From Nocardia asteroides (GTDB lineage: Bacteria; Actinomycetota; Actinomycetes; Mycobacteriales; Mycobacteriaceae): a stretch of 64,000 nt of DNA. How positions within the stretch are numbered: the stretch's first letter is position 1; each line of letters starts with the position of its first letter. The stretch is taken from assembly GCF_900637185.1 (NCBI RefSeq), contig NZ_LR134352.1, positions 4,578,001 to 4,642,000 of the forward strand, read 5' to 3'. The notes under the pieces are model-generated. The model was not told where the DNA came from, searched no databases, and saw only the letters and a program-made list of their open reading frames with translations. The translations under genes were made by a program, and so were the position numbers. Shown here piece by piece: positions 17,632 through 26,123 of the stretch.

Positions 17632-17654
17632 GGTCCGACGAACTCGTGCGCGGG

Positions 17655-18239
17655 TTACCGGAGCTGCTGGTCGAGCAGATGGGCGTCCTTGCGGACACCG
17701 AAGGCGGTGATGATCTCCATGATGCCGATGACGATCAGGAAGATGCCGACCACGAGCACCAGCGTCGAGATCGAGCTGATCGGCCACACGATCAGCACCA
17801 CACCGGCGACGGCGCTGATGATGCCGTAGAAGATCTGCCACCCGCGCCCGGGCGTCCCCGGCTCCGAGGCCGCCGCGAACAGCACCGTGATGCCACGGAA
17901 CAGCCAGCTGATGCCGATCCACAAGGCGAGCAGCAGGATCGAGGTCAGGTCATCGCGGAAGCAGAAGATACCGATCACCAGCGACAGCAGACCACTGATG
18001 AACGACAGCACCCGGAAGCTGGTGCTGGGCAGGTGGGTGAAGGCGGCGACCAACTGGAAGATGCCGCTGACAACCATGTAGATACCGAACAGAATGCCCG
18101 CCACGAGCAGTGACGGACCGGGCCACACGAGCACGATGATGCCGAGGACCACCGCGAGGAGGCCGGTGACCAGAATCGTTTGCCAGGTTTTCTTGGCCAG
18201 AGCCGCAAAGGGGCTCTCCAGCACGGTATTTGTCGTCAT
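17655..18239 (-). CDS. HdeD family membrane protein (DUF308)
   Basis: 194 residues with six hydrophobic segments arranged as three repeats of about 55 residues, each resembling GLLAVVLGIIVLVWPGPSLLVAGILFGIYMVVSGIFQL. This is the HdeD/DUF308 family. In Escherichia coli HdeD is an acid-resistance membrane protein; in actinobacteria the role is undefined. It is divergent from the GT9 gene, with a 166-base gap in which I saw no clear promoter. Confidence 0.9.
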   Translation of the reverse strand: MTTNTVLESPFAALAKKTWQTILVTGLLAVVLGIIVLVWPGPSLLVAGILFGIYMVVSGIFQLVAAFTHLPSTSFRVLSFISGLLSLVIGIFCFRDDLTSILLLALWIGISWLFRGITVLFAAASEPGTPGRGWQIFYGIISAVAGVVLIVWPISSISTLVLVVGIFLIVIGIMEIITAFGVRKDAHLLDQQLR

Positions 18240-18405
18240 GACGAGATGTTATGCCTGGGATCTCCGGTTTTCCCGATATTAGCTGGAGCTGTGATCGTGT
18301 CGCGATCGGCGGCATCGCGTCGAGTGCGGGCGCGGGCACCGGGGGTGACCGTCGCCACGTCCTTGCATTCGCGAACGTTTGGTCGGCGCGGCTCTCGGGT
18401 AGCTC

Positions 18406-19386
18406 ATGGAAGTGTCGGTTGTACTCGTGCTGCAAGCCCGGGGCCTCGGTGACCTCCTCGCCGCGGTCCCGGCTCTGCGTGCTCTGCGCCGGGCCGAACC
18501 ACGGAGCCGGATCGTGCTCGCCGCACCGCATCGACTGGAGCAGATCGTCGATCTGATCTCCTCGGTCGACGAGCTGGTGCCCACCGCCGATCCGGCCGCC
18601 CTCATCTGGGACGGGCCCGCGCCCGAGCTGGCGGTGAATCTGCACGGCGCCGACGGCGCGAGTGCCAGAGCGCTGGCCGATACCGGCGCCGCGCGGATCA
18701 TCGGCCATCGCTCCCCCGCGCTGCCCAAGCTCGCCGGGCCGCGCTGGGACCCGGAGGCGCACGTGGTGGACCGCTGGTGCCGGCTGCTGGAGACCGAGGG
18801 CATCGCGGCCGATCGCCGCAACCTCGGGCTCATGCCGCCGGTCACCTCGATCAGCCGCCGGGACTGCGTCGTCGTCCACGTCGGCGCGGGCGCGCAGGCC
18901 CGCCGCTGGCCGCCGGAGCGGTTCGCGGCGGTGGTGCGGCACCTGCTGGTCCTCGGGCGCGACGTGGTGCTGACCGGTGATCCGTTCGAGCGGGAGATCG
19001 CGGTGCAGGTCGCAGCCCAGGCCGGGCTGCCCGACGACCGGGTGCTGGCGGGCAGGCAGAACCTCACCGACCTGGCCGCCACGGTCGCCGAGGCCGCCCT
19101 GGTGATCAGCGGCGACACCGGTGTCGCGCACCTGGCGACCGCGTTCGGTACCCGGACGGTGCTGCTGTTCGGTCCCACGCCACCGCGGCGCGGCGGACCG
19201 CCCGCGCATCTGCTCGGCAGGCACGCGGTGCTGTGGGCGGGTCAGGTCGGCGATCCCGAGGCCAGGGTCCCGGACCCAGGACTCTTGCGGATCGGGGTGC
19301 CGGAGGTGGTGTCCGCCGTCGACGCCCAGCTGGACAAGCAGGACTGGACCGAGTCGACCCGGTCGCGTTATCGCCGCGTCGGCTGA
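18406..19386 (+). CDS. Glycosyltransferase family 9 (heptosyltransferase-like)
   Basis: 326 residues. VVLVLQARGLGDLLAAVPALRALRRAEP at the N-terminus and VVVHVGAGAQARRWPPERFAAVV, then VISGDTGVAHLATAFGTRTVLLFGPTPPRRGGPP, are the signatures of GT9 enzymes. GT9 members use nucleotide-activated heptose or related sugars. Actinobacteria lack lipopolysaccharide, so the acceptor is probably another envelope glycan or a metabolite. The 3' end overlaps the convergent ArsR gene by 19 bases. Confidence 0.9.
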   Translation: MEVSVVLVLQARGLGDLLAAVPALRALRRAEPRSRIVLAAPHRLEQIVDLISSVDELVPTADPAALIWDGPAPELAVNLHGADGASARALADTGAARIIGHRSPALPKLAGPRWDPEAHVVDRWCRLLETEGIAADRRNLGLMPPVTSISRRDCVVVHVGAGAQARRWPPERFAAVVRHLLVLGRDVVLTGDPFEREIAVQVAAQAGLPDDRVLAGRQNLTDLAATVAEAALVISGDTGVAHLATAFGTRTVLLFGPTPPRRGGPPAHLLGRHAVLWAGQVGDPEARVPDPGLLRIGVPEVVSAVDAQLDKQDWTESTRSRYRRVG

Positions 19387-19700
19387 CCGGGGGCGGCAGC
19401 CTCGCGCAGTGCGGCGGCGTGCGCGGCCAGCGCGCTGGGCCAGAACTGCTCGAGGTAGTCGCGGGCATCGCTGAGGCCGCGCGGGTCCAGCGAGTACAGG
19501 TGCCGGTTGCCGTCGCGACGCATCGACACCAGGTGCGCTTCGCGCAGCACCCGCAGGTGCTGGGACGCGGCGGAGCTGGTGATCCCGGCTGCCGCGGCGA
19601 GGTCGGAGACCGCGCGCGGGCCCTGCGGTAAGGACTCGAAGATCACGCGCCGGGTGGGGTCGGCCAGGGCGGCGATGGCCCGAACTCCGTTAGCGTCCAC
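19368..19700 (-). CDS. ArsR family transcriptional regulator
   Basis: 110 residues from the GTG at 19700, chosen because GGAGGA lies upstream and the conserved region starts at VDANGVRAIAALADPTRRVIFESL. The winged helix VSDLAAAAGITSSAASQHLRVLREAHLVSMRRDGNRHLYSLD is typical of ArsR/SmtB proteins. No metal-binding CxC or His cluster is evident, so it is probably of the non-metal class. It is divergent from the M23 peptidase gene and could act on the repeats between them (19789-19823). Confidence 0.88.
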   Translation of the reverse strand: MDANGVRAIAALADPTRRVIFESLPQGPRAVSDLAAAAGITSSAASQHLRVLREAHLVSMRRDGNRHLYSLDPRGLSDARDYLEQFWPSALAAHAAALREAAAPGQPTRR

Positions 19701-19788
19701 TGAATCAGTGTCCTCCGGAAGCCGTAGTTCGGCAATGATCTTGCGACCTGGGAATTCCGCCCGGTCGGTCCCGGGAATTTCCGCTTTC

Positions 19789-19823
19789 GTTATGGTGTCG
19801 TTATAGATCAACTGGCGTTATAG
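19789..19823. repeat. Three direct GTTAT repeats upstream of the M23 peptidase gene
   Basis: GTTATGG (19789), GTTATAG (19800) and GTTATAG (19817) lie in the 184-base divergent gap. The first two are 11 bases apart, one helical turn. This spacing is typical of direct-repeat sites bound by OmpR-family response regulators. A flanking GTGATC/GATCAC pair (19830-19835, 19859-19864) may also matter. Function is inferred only. Confidence 0.4.
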
Positions 19824-19884
19824 CGGTTCGTGATCGCAGCCACATCATTCGCTGTCGAGATCACGGTTTCGCTACGTTCGAAAC

Positions 19885-20658
19885 ATGTTCGTGACCAACC
19901 CGTTATCTGCTCGAGTCTCCGACGCCATGGCCGGCCGTTGGGGAGGCGTTGTCGCGGGTGCGGTGGCTCTGTCCGCACTCGTGGGAACCTCCGCCGCCAC
20001 CTTCGGTGCGCCCGAGACCCCGGCTTCCGACACCAGCATCACCGCGGGCTCCGCCGAGACCATCGCCGCGGGTCAGTCGCCGTACCGTTTCACCGCCTAC
20101 ACCCCCGCCGAGGCCCAGGGCCCGCAGGGCGCCGCGCCCGTCTCGGCCCCGATCCCGTGGGAGGAGCACCGCGAAGCCGTGGCGCTCGCGCTGCCGGAGC
20201 TGCCCCCGCTGCCCGCCATCGCCCCGCCCCCGCCGCCGCCGCGCCCGCACACCGTGCGCCCGGTCAACGGCAGGCTGACCTCCTACTACGGCGCCCGCTG
20301 GGGCACCGCGCACAACGGCATCGACTTCGGCGATCCGATCGGCGCACCGGTCTTCGCCGTCACCGACGGTACCGTCATCGAGACCGGTCCGGCCTCCGGG
20401 TTCGGCCTGTGGGTCCGGATCCAGCAGGACGACGGCACCATCGGCGTGTTCGGTCACGTCAACGAGATCCTGGTCCAGCCGGGCCAGCACGTGAACGCCG
20501 GTGACGTCGTCGCGACCGTCGGCAACCGCGGTCAGTCGACCGGCCCCCACCTGCACTACGAGGTGCACGTGCCGGACGGTTCGCTCTACGGCGCCCCGAT
20601 CGACCCGCACCCGTGGCTCGCCGCCCGTGGCGTCGACGCCGGTGTCGCTCAGGACTGA
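19885..20658 (+). CDS. Secreted M23 family metallopeptidase
   Basis: 257 residues. The N-terminal hydrophobic segment (GGVVAGAVALSALVGTSAATFGA) is a signal peptide or anchor. A Pro-rich linker (LPELPPLPAIAPPPPPPRP) follows. Residues about 130-245 are the LytM/M23 domain with the zinc ligands in HNGIDFGDP and HLHYEVH, plus GHVNEILVQPGQHVNAGDVVATVGNRGQSTGPH. It should cut peptidoglycan cross-bridges or stems outside the membrane, or act as an amidase activator if inactive; the zinc ligands look intact. The 3' end overlaps the convergent LysR gene by 10 bases. Confidence 0.93.
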   Translation: MFVTNPLSARVSDAMAGRWGGVVAGAVALSALVGTSAATFGAPETPASDTSITAGSAETIAAGQSPYRFTAYTPAEAQGPQGAAPVSAPIPWEEHREAVALALPELPPLPAIAPPPPPPRPHTVRPVNGRLTSYYGARWGTAHNGIDFGDPIGAPVFAVTDGTVIETGPASGFGLWVRIQQDDGTIGVFGHVNEILVQPGQHVNAGDVVATVGNRGQSTGPHLHYEVHVPDGSLYGAPIDPHPWLAARGVDAGVAQD

Positions 20659-21560
20659 TCCCGTGCTCCACTGATGTGCGCCGTGCGCGCGATCAGGAAA
20701 TCCCGTAGCCGCGCGACCGCGAGTGTCGGCCCATGGTCTCCCGAGACCAGGCCGATCTCGCGGTCGCGTTCGCCATCGATGGCCACCACCACCAGATCGG
20801 GGTGCGCGATCTCGGCCGCGGGCAGCAGTGCCACGCCGAGGCCGAGTGCGACCAGCTCGCGCAGGGTGTCGAACTCGGTGATCTCGAACAGCACTCGCGG
20901 GGTGAAACCGGCTGCGGCGCACCAGGTGTCGAGCAGGGTCCGGAGCTGGTAGGTCGGCGGGTTGGCGATGAACGGCGCCGCGGCCAGCTCGGCCAGGTCG
21001 ACCCGGTCGCGCGCGGCCAGCGGATGCGTGCGCGCCACGTGCAGCGCGATCCGCTGCCTGCCCAGCGGTACCGACGGCAGGTCGGGCGGCGGCGGGATCA
21101 TCACCGCCAGGTCCAGCCTGCCGTCGCGGACCTGCGCGGCCAGCGCCTCCCCGTGCGCCTGCACCAGATGCAGCCGGATCTTCGGCGCTCTCGTGTGGAA
21201 CTGCGCCAGCAACGACGGGACGCTCACCGGTCCGAGGGTGAGCGGGAATCCGAACCGCACCAGGCCGCTGTCGGGGTCGGCGTCGGCGCGGACCCGGCGC
21301 ACCGCGTCGTCGAGGGCCCGGACCAGGCCGCGAGTGTGTTCGTAGAGCGCGCGGCCCGGGACGGTGAGCGTCACGCCCCGGCCCGACGGCTGGAACAGCG
21401 CCACCCCGAGCTGCTGTTCCACCGTCTTGATCCGGCGGCTCAGCGAGGACTGCGGCACGCCGAGCCGGTCGGCCGCCCGGGTGAAGTGCCCCTCCTCGGC
21501 CGCCGCGTCGAAGGCCGCCAGCAGTGGCGCCAGGGCCTGCGCGTCACCGAAATCATCCAT
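20649..21560 (-). CDS. LysR family transcriptional regulator
   Basis: 303 residues, the usual length. The N-terminal HTH is FDAAAEEGHFTRAADRLGVPQSSLSRRIKTVEQQLGVALFQPSGRGVTLTVPG. The C-terminal part is a periplasmic-binding-like effector domain (LVRFGFPLTLGPVSVPSLLAQF...). It is divergent from mqo with a 91-base gap holding two inverted repeats, so it probably controls mqo and itself. The effector is unknown. Confidence 0.92.
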   Translation of the reverse strand: MDDFGDAQALAPLLAAFDAAAEEGHFTRAADRLGVPQSSLSRRIKTVEQQLGVALFQPSGRGVTLTVPGRALYEHTRGLVRALDDAVRRVRADADPDSGLVRFGFPLTLGPVSVPSLLAQFHTRAPKIRLHLVQAHGEALAAQVRDGRLDLAVMIPPPPDLPSVPLGRQRIALHVARTHPLAARDRVDLAELAAAPFIANPPTYQLRTLLDTWCAAAGFTPRVLFEITEFDTLRELVALGLGVALLPAAEIAHPDLVVVAIDGERDREIGLVSGDHGPTLAVARLRDFLIARTAHISGARDQS

Positions 21561-21571
21561 TTCCGGATCAT

Positions 21572-21620
21572 ATCCTCACCGATTCCGTATTGGACGGATC
21601 ACTCTCCGCGGCGTGAGGAT
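21572..21620. promoter_or_regulatory. Nested inverted repeats in the lysR-mqo gap
   Basis: An outer perfect pair ATCCTCAC (21572-21579) and GTGAGGAT (21613-21620) surrounds an inner perfect pair TCCGT-N5-ACGGA (21584-21598). LysR-type proteins bind interrupted dyads in divergent promoters, so the inner site is the best candidate for the recognition box. Not tested. Confidence 0.5.
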
Positions 21621-21651
21621 GGGCTGTACACCGCTCACGGGAGGTTCGACG

Positions 21652-23097
21652 ATGACCGAGACGACACCCATCCACCCCGGAACATCCGGTGGCGCAGACA
21701 TTCTCGATGCCGTACTGATCGGCGGCGGGATCATGTCGGCGACCCTCGGCGCCCTGCTCGCCACGCTGGCGCCGGACTGGTCGATCGCGCTGTTCGAACG
21801 GCTCGGCGAGCCGGCCGCGGAGAGCAGTCATCCGTGGAACAACGCCGGCACCGGCCACCAGGGCCTGTGCGAGCTCAACTACATGCCCGATCCCACCGAC
21901 GCGGACAAGGCGGCCGAGATCGCCGGCCAATTCGCGCTCACCCGCCGGTTCTGGACGGCGCTGGCCGCGCGCGGCGCGCTGGACCCGGCGACCTTCACCA
22001 CCCCGACCCCGCACGTGACCGCGGTCTTCGGCGACCGCGACATCGCCTACCTGCGGCAGCGCTACGCCACCCTGCGCGATCAGCCCGGCTTCGCCGGTCT
22101 CGAGTACACCGAGGACCGGGCCGTGCTCGCCGAGTGGGCGCCGCTGCTGGTGCGCGGTCGCGCCGACGACGAGCCGATGGCCGCCACCCGGCACACCGCG
22201 GGCACCGACGTCGACTTCGGCGCGCTGACCCGGTCGCTGCTGTCGGCCATGGCGACGCAGGGTGCGGCCGTGCGGCTGCATCGCGAGATCACCGGGCTCA
22301 CCCGCGGCAAGGACGGGATCTGGACCGTACGTGGCCGGGACCTGGACAGCGGCAAACGTTTCCAGGTCCGCGCGCGGTTCGTGTTCGTCGGCGCGGGCGG
22401 GTACGCCCTGCGGCTGCTGCAGCGCGCGCACCTGCCCGAAGTGCGGGGCTACGGCGTGTTCCCGCTGGGCGCCCAGTTCTTGCGGACGGGCAATCCCGCC
22501 GTGGTGGCCGAGCACCACGCGAAGGTCTACAGCCAGGCCGCCCTCGGCGCGCCGCCGATGTCGGTGCCGCATCTGGACCGCCGCGAGGTCGACGGCTCGG
22601 CAGCGCTGTTGTTCGGCCCGTATGCCACCTTCAGCACCAGGCTGCTGCGTTACGGCAAGCTGACCGATCTGTTCACCACGTTGCGGCCGCACAACATCGT
22701 GCCGCTGGTGGCGGCCGGGCTGCAGAACCTCGGCCTGGTGCGATACCTGGTCACCGAACTGCTCGCCGCGCCGCGCCGCAAGTTCGCCCAGTTGCAGCGG
22801 TTCTACCCCACCGCCGATCCGGCCGACTGGGAACTGATCCAGGCCGGTCAGCGGGCCCAGCTGGTCAAGCCCGACAGCAGGCGCGGCGGTGTGCTGGCCT
22901 TCGGCACGGAATTGGTGACCGGCGCCGACGGCACCATCGCCGGTCTGCTGGGCGCCTCTCCGGGCGCGTCCATCGCCCCCGCGGTCATGCGCGACCTGCT
23001 CGACCGCTGCTTCCCCGGGCGCCGCTACGAATGGGCACCGCTGCTCGCGGAGCTGCTGCCGGAGTCGCCGAAGGCGCCGCTCAGCGCGGCGCGGTGA
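21652..23097 (+). CDS. mqo: Malate:quinone oxidoreductase
   Basis: 481 residues from the ATG at 21652, which follows the ribosome-binding site GGGAGG. The FAD-binding motif VLIGGGIMSATLGALLA and the family signatures ESSHPWNNAGTGHQGLCELNYMP, VFVGAGGYALRLLQRAHLPE and VRGYGVFPLGAQFLRTGNP are clear. Mqo is a peripheral membrane flavoprotein that oxidises malate to oxaloacetate and passes electrons to the quinone pool, often alongside malate dehydrogenase. The length is close to the usual 490-500. The 3' end overlaps the convergent TetR gene by 17 bases. Confidence 0.95.
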   Translation: MTETTPIHPGTSGGADILDAVLIGGGIMSATLGALLATLAPDWSIALFERLGEPAAESSHPWNNAGTGHQGLCELNYMPDPTDADKAAEIAGQFALTRRFWTALAARGALDPATFTTPTPHVTAVFGDRDIAYLRQRYATLRDQPGFAGLEYTEDRAVLAEWAPLLVRGRADDEPMAATRHTAGTDVDFGALTRSLLSAMATQGAAVRLHREITGLTRGKDGIWTVRGRDLDSGKRFQVRARFVFVGAGGYALRLLQRAHLPEVRGYGVFPLGAQFLRTGNPAVVAEHHAKVYSQAALGAPPMSVPHLDRREVDGSAALLFGPYATFSTRLLRYGKLTDLFTTLRPHNIVPLVAAGLQNLGLVRYLVTELLAAPRRKFAQLQRFYPTADPADWELIQAGQRAQLVKPDSRRGGVLAFGTELVTGADGTIAGLLGASPGASIAPAVMRDLLDRCFPGRRYEWAPLLAELLPESPKAPLSAAR

Positions 23098-23683
23098 CCA
23101 GGGCCCCGAACAGCCGGTGGCTGCGGGCACTCATCTGCGCCGCCGTCTGCTCGGGGTGGCGCAGCCACCACAGCACCAGTGAGGTCACCGCGCCCATCCA
23201 GACGTCGGTGAAGGCGGACAGGTCGTCGGGATCAGTGAGGGCGAGACCGGCGAGCGCGTCGGCGACGCCGCGCGCGGCCTGGGCGGCGATGCGGCGCCGG
23301 GCCGCGCGCACCGCGTCGGCGGCGGCGCCCTCGTCCGGATGGGAACGGTCGAAGACCACGGTCCAGTCGTGCGGCCGGGGCGCCAGGGCGCGGAACAGCT
23401 CGTCGAGGGTCCGTTCGGCCTTGCTCAGGCCGTCGGCTCCGGTGATGGCCGTTTCGATGGCGTCGTAGATCAGGGTGGCCGCGCGTTCGACACAGGCGAT
23501 GTACAGTCCGTCCTTGGACTGGAAATAGGTGTAGACCAGCGGCTTCGACACCCCGGCCCGCTGCGCGACGTCGGCCAGCGACAGACCCGCGTAGCCTACC
23601 CGGCCGATCTCGGCGACGGCGGCGTCGAGGATCTGCTGCTCACGCTCGGGGCGCGGGACACCCTTGGTTCCGGCTGTACTCAC
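23081..23683 (-). CDS. TetR family transcriptional regulator
   Basis: 200 residues from the GTG at 23683; a TTG at 23695 is less likely. The HTH is SLADVAQRAGVSKPLVYTYFQSKDGLYIACVE. The ligand domain ends in a helix with WMGAVTSLVLWWLRHPEQTA. It is divergent from the SDR gene at 23789, and an AT-rich promoter with paired TCAATTGA sites lies between them, so it probably represses the SDR gene. Confidence 0.9.
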   Translation of the reverse strand: MSTAGTKGVPRPEREQQILDAAVAEIGRVGYAGLSLADVAQRAGVSKPLVYTYFQSKDGLYIACVERAATLIYDAIETAITGADGLSKAERTLDELFRALAPRPHDWTVVFDRSHPDEGAAADAVRAARRRIAAQAARGVADALAGLALTDPDDLSAFTDVWMGAVTSLVLWWLRHPEQTAAQMSARSHRLFGALVTAPR

Positions 23684-23713
23684 CGCCCCATCCAACCATC
23701 AGCGCGGCGACGG

Positions 23714-23759
23714 TTGACACTCAATTGACCAGTTTGTAATTTACTAGGTAGTCAATTGA
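23714..23759 (+). promoter_or_regulatory. Promoter with TetR-type operator for the SDR gene
   Basis: TTGACA (23714-23719), a 17-base spacer and TAATTT (23737-23742) form a near-consensus vegetative promoter, rare in this GC-rich window. The palindromic octamer TCAATTGA occurs at 23721-23728 and 23752-23759. TTTACTAGGTAGTCAA (23740-23755) is itself an imperfect palindrome with the core ACTA/TAGT. The sites overlap the promoter, so a bound TetR protein would block it. Confidence 0.65.
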
Positions 23760-23788
23760 TCGCCGTCCCTCGATGTCCAGGAGTCGCC

Positions 23789-24640
23789 GTGTTCGCAGAG
23801 CTCGCCCGATCGCTGCTGCTCAACCCGCCCGCGGCGACCCGCGCCGTGGCGCGCTTCGTGCTGGGCGAACAGCACGAGATCGCCGGGAAGACCGTCCTGC
23901 TGACCGGCGCGTCGTCCGGAGTCGGCCGGGCCGCCGCGCACGCGCTCGGCCGCGACGGCGCCCGCCTGATCCTGGTCGCCCGCACCCCCGAACCGCTGCT
24001 GGAGGTCCGCGACGCGGTGCGCGCGGCGGGCGGGCTCGCCGACGCCATCCCCTGCGACCTGTCCGATCCCGCCGACGTCGACGACCTGGTGAAGACCGTC
24101 CTCGAGCGCTACGGCACGGTCGACGTGCTGGTCAACAACGCGGGCCGCTCGATCCGCCGGCGCGCGGCCGACGCCACCGACCGATTCCACGACTACGAGC
24201 GCACCATGGCGCTCAATTACTTCGGCGCGGCCCGGCTGACCATGGGCCTGCTGCCCAGCATGCTCGCGGCGGGCGACGGGCACGTCGTCAATGTCGCCAC
24301 CTGGGGTGTCGCGGCGGGCTCGATGCCGCTGTTCACCGCCTATCACGCATCCAAGGCGGCGCTCGGCGCGTTCGGGCGCAGCCTGGGCGCCGAGACCCGG
24401 TCCCGTGGCGTGCACGTCACCACGGTCGGCTTCCCGCTGGTGCGCACCGAGATGATCGCCCCCACCGGCGACTACGCCGAGTCGGCCGCGCTCACCCCCG
24501 ACGAGGCCGCGGGATGGATCCGCACGGCGATCCGCACCCGCCCGATCGAGCTCTACCCGCGCTACACCCGCCTCCTGCAGGCCGTGGCGACCGTGTCGCC
24601 ACGCGCGGTCGACGCCGCCATCTGGCGCCTGGGCATCTGA
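23789..24640 (+). CDS. Short-chain dehydrogenase/reductase
   Basis: 283 residues from the GTG at 23789, chosen because AGGAG lies 5 bases upstream and the promoter would leave an earlier start without a leader. The Rossmann motif TVLLTGASSGVGRAAAHALG, LVNNAGRSIRRR and the catalytic YHASKAALGAFGRSLGAE (Tyr-x-x-x-Lys) define a classical SDR with NADP(H) preference likely from the Ser/Arg after the beta-2 strand (LVARTPE). A short amphipathic N-terminal region (LARSLLLNPPAATRAVARFVLG) may attach it to membrane. It is probably involved in lipid metabolism, but the substrate is unknown. Confidence 0.88.
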   Translation: MFAELARSLLLNPPAATRAVARFVLGEQHEIAGKTVLLTGASSGVGRAAAHALGRDGARLILVARTPEPLLEVRDAVRAAGGLADAIPCDLSDPADVDDLVKTVLERYGTVDVLVNNAGRSIRRRAADATDRFHDYERTMALNYFGAARLTMGLLPSMLAAGDGHVVNVATWGVAAGSMPLFTAYHASKAALGAFGRSLGAETRSRGVHVTTVGFPLVRTEMIAPTGDYAESAALTPDEAAGWIRTAIRTRPIELYPRYTRLLQAVATVSPRAVDAAIWRLGI

Positions 24641-24644
24641 CCCC

Positions 24645-24673
24645 ACCGGGGTAGGGCCGACCCCTACCCCGGT
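24645..24673. terminator. Perfect 12-bp hairpin after the SDR gene
   Basis: ACCGGGGTAGGG (24645-24656) pairs perfectly with 24662-24673 around a 5-base loop, 5 bases after the SDR stop. There is no T-tract. It is a likely terminator. Confidence 0.7.
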
Positions 24674-24736
24674 ACCGGAATCGAACGGTCCCGCAGCGGG
24701 AGGTGCTGGCGCACATCGGATTTCTACCGTCGAGCC

Positions 24737-25765
24737 ATGGCGACGATCGATCTCACCCACACCCTGTCCCGGCTCCGCTCCCCCGCCGCGCCCGCGCGGG
24801 GCGACCGTGCGCCCTGGCATGTCCCGCTGCTGGTGAACTCCGCGCTCATGGCCGCGCTGGTGCTGGTGTCGGCGGTCGGCATGCTCGTCGACGACCGGGA
24901 ACTGCTCGGCGAATCGGTCTGGCTCAAACCCGCCAAGTTCGGCCTCGCCTTCGCGCTCTACGGACTCACGCTGGCCTGGATCCTGCGCCTGCCGCATCGC
25001 GGGCGCCGCGCGACCTGGTGGCTGGGCACCGTGTTCGCGATCACCGGCATCGCCGACGTCGGGTTCATCGCGCTGCAGGCCGCGCGCGGCACCTTCAGCC
25101 ATTTCAACACCGCGAGCGACCCGGTGAACCAGATCGGGCAGCAGGTCTTCACCTCCGGTGTGCCCGGGCTGTTCCTCGCCAATCTGGTCCTGGCCCTGAT
25201 CATCTCGTGGCAGAAACTGGCCGACCGGCCGACCCGGATCGCCCTGAAGGCGGGCCTGTGGCTGGCGGTGGCGGGCATGATGCTCGGGTATTTGATGGGC
25301 TTCACCGGGCCCCAGCTGGTGCGCCAGGCCGACGGCACCGTCGTCGGGCTGATGGCCGGGCACACCGTCCGGGCCGGCGGCGCGCACGGTGACGCGGCCC
25401 GCGACGGGCTCGGCGCCATGCCGCTCACCCATTGGAGCACCACCGGCGGTGACCTGCGCATTCCGCATTTCGTCGGGCTGCACGGCATCCAGGTGCTGTT
25501 GCTGCTCGCGGTCGCCCTGGTCGCCCTGGCTCCCCGGTACCGGTGGCTGCGCACGGAGACGGTCCGGGCGGCGCTGCTCGGGGTGGCGGTTCTCGGCTAC
25601 TTCGGGCTGCTCACCCTGGTGCTGTGGCAGGCGCTGCGCGGGCAGCCGCTGACCAGCCCCGACCTGGCCACCGCGGGCGCGGCCACCGCGCTGGCGCTGT
25701 TCGTCGCCGGTGGGGTGACGGCGGTGTACCTGCGCGCCCGCGCCGACACGGCGATCGAAGCCTGA
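24737..25765 (+). CDS. Integral membrane protein of unknown function
   Basis: 342 residues with about seven to eight hydrophobic segments, including LLVNSALMAALVLVSAVGMLV, KFGLAFALYGLTLAWIL, WLGTVFAITGIADVGFI and LLLLAVALVALAP. A conserved-looking loop carries HTVRAGGAHGDAARDGLGAMPLTHWSTTGGDLRIPHFVGLHGIQ, rich in His, Asp and Gly. The histidines near LRIPHFVGLHGIQ lie at a membrane edge and could bind metal or haem. I do not recognise a named family beyond conserved actinobacterial hypotheticals. Confidence 0.8.
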   Translation: MATIDLTHTLSRLRSPAAPARGDRAPWHVPLLVNSALMAALVLVSAVGMLVDDRELLGESVWLKPAKFGLAFALYGLTLAWILRLPHRGRRATWWLGTVFAITGIADVGFIALQAARGTFSHFNTASDPVNQIGQQVFTSGVPGLFLANLVLALIISWQKLADRPTRIALKAGLWLAVAGMMLGYLMGFTGPQLVRQADGTVVGLMAGHTVRAGGAHGDAARDGLGAMPLTHWSTTGGDLRIPHFVGLHGIQVLLLLAVALVALAPRYRWLRTETVRAALLGVAVLGYFGLLTLVLWQALRGQPLTSPDLATAGAATALALFVAGGVTAVYLRARADTAIEA

Positions 25766-25796
25766 TGCCCCGGAAGACGTTGGCCCACGGCGAGAT

Positions 25797-26123
25797 TCAG
25801 CGCAGCCGCTCGGCTTCCTTGGCCAACTGCAACAGCGTCGCGCTGAGCTGGGCGAGCTCGTCGTGCTCGGCGCCCTCCGAGACCGCGGTGGCCACGTCCT
25901 CGGCGGCGCAGCGGGCGGCGAACCAGCGGTCGGCCAGATCCGCGGCCTCCTGCGCGGACAGCACCACCGCGTCCTCCGGAATCCCGGTTCCCTTGAGGCT
26001 GGTGCGGTGTTCGTAGGCACGCTGCCGGCACGACTGGCGGCAATAGCGGCGACGGCGACCCGACTCGGAATCCACGATCTCCCGCCCGCACCAGAGGCAG
26101 GGCAGCAGGCGACTGCGCGACAT
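25797..26123 (-). CDS. Small cysteine-rich (zinc-ribbon-like) protein
   Basis: 108 residues. The N-terminus carries LPCLWCGREI and RRRRYCRQSCRQRAYEHR, that is CxxC and CxxxC pairs 16 residues apart, which suit one structural zinc. The Arg-rich stretch between and after the pairs suggests nucleic-acid contact. The C-terminal half is an acidic helix (AQEAADLADRWFAARCAAEDVATAVSEGAEHDELAQLSATLLQLAKEAERL). The gene is divergent from rbpA. Actinobacterial hypotheticals of this type are common; the function is unknown. Confidence 0.78.
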   Translation of the reverse strand: MSRSRLLPCLWCGREIVDSESGRRRRYCRQSCRQRAYEHRTSLKGTGIPEDAVVLSAQEAADLADRWFAARCAAEDVATAVSEGAEHDELAQLSATLLQLAKEAERLR

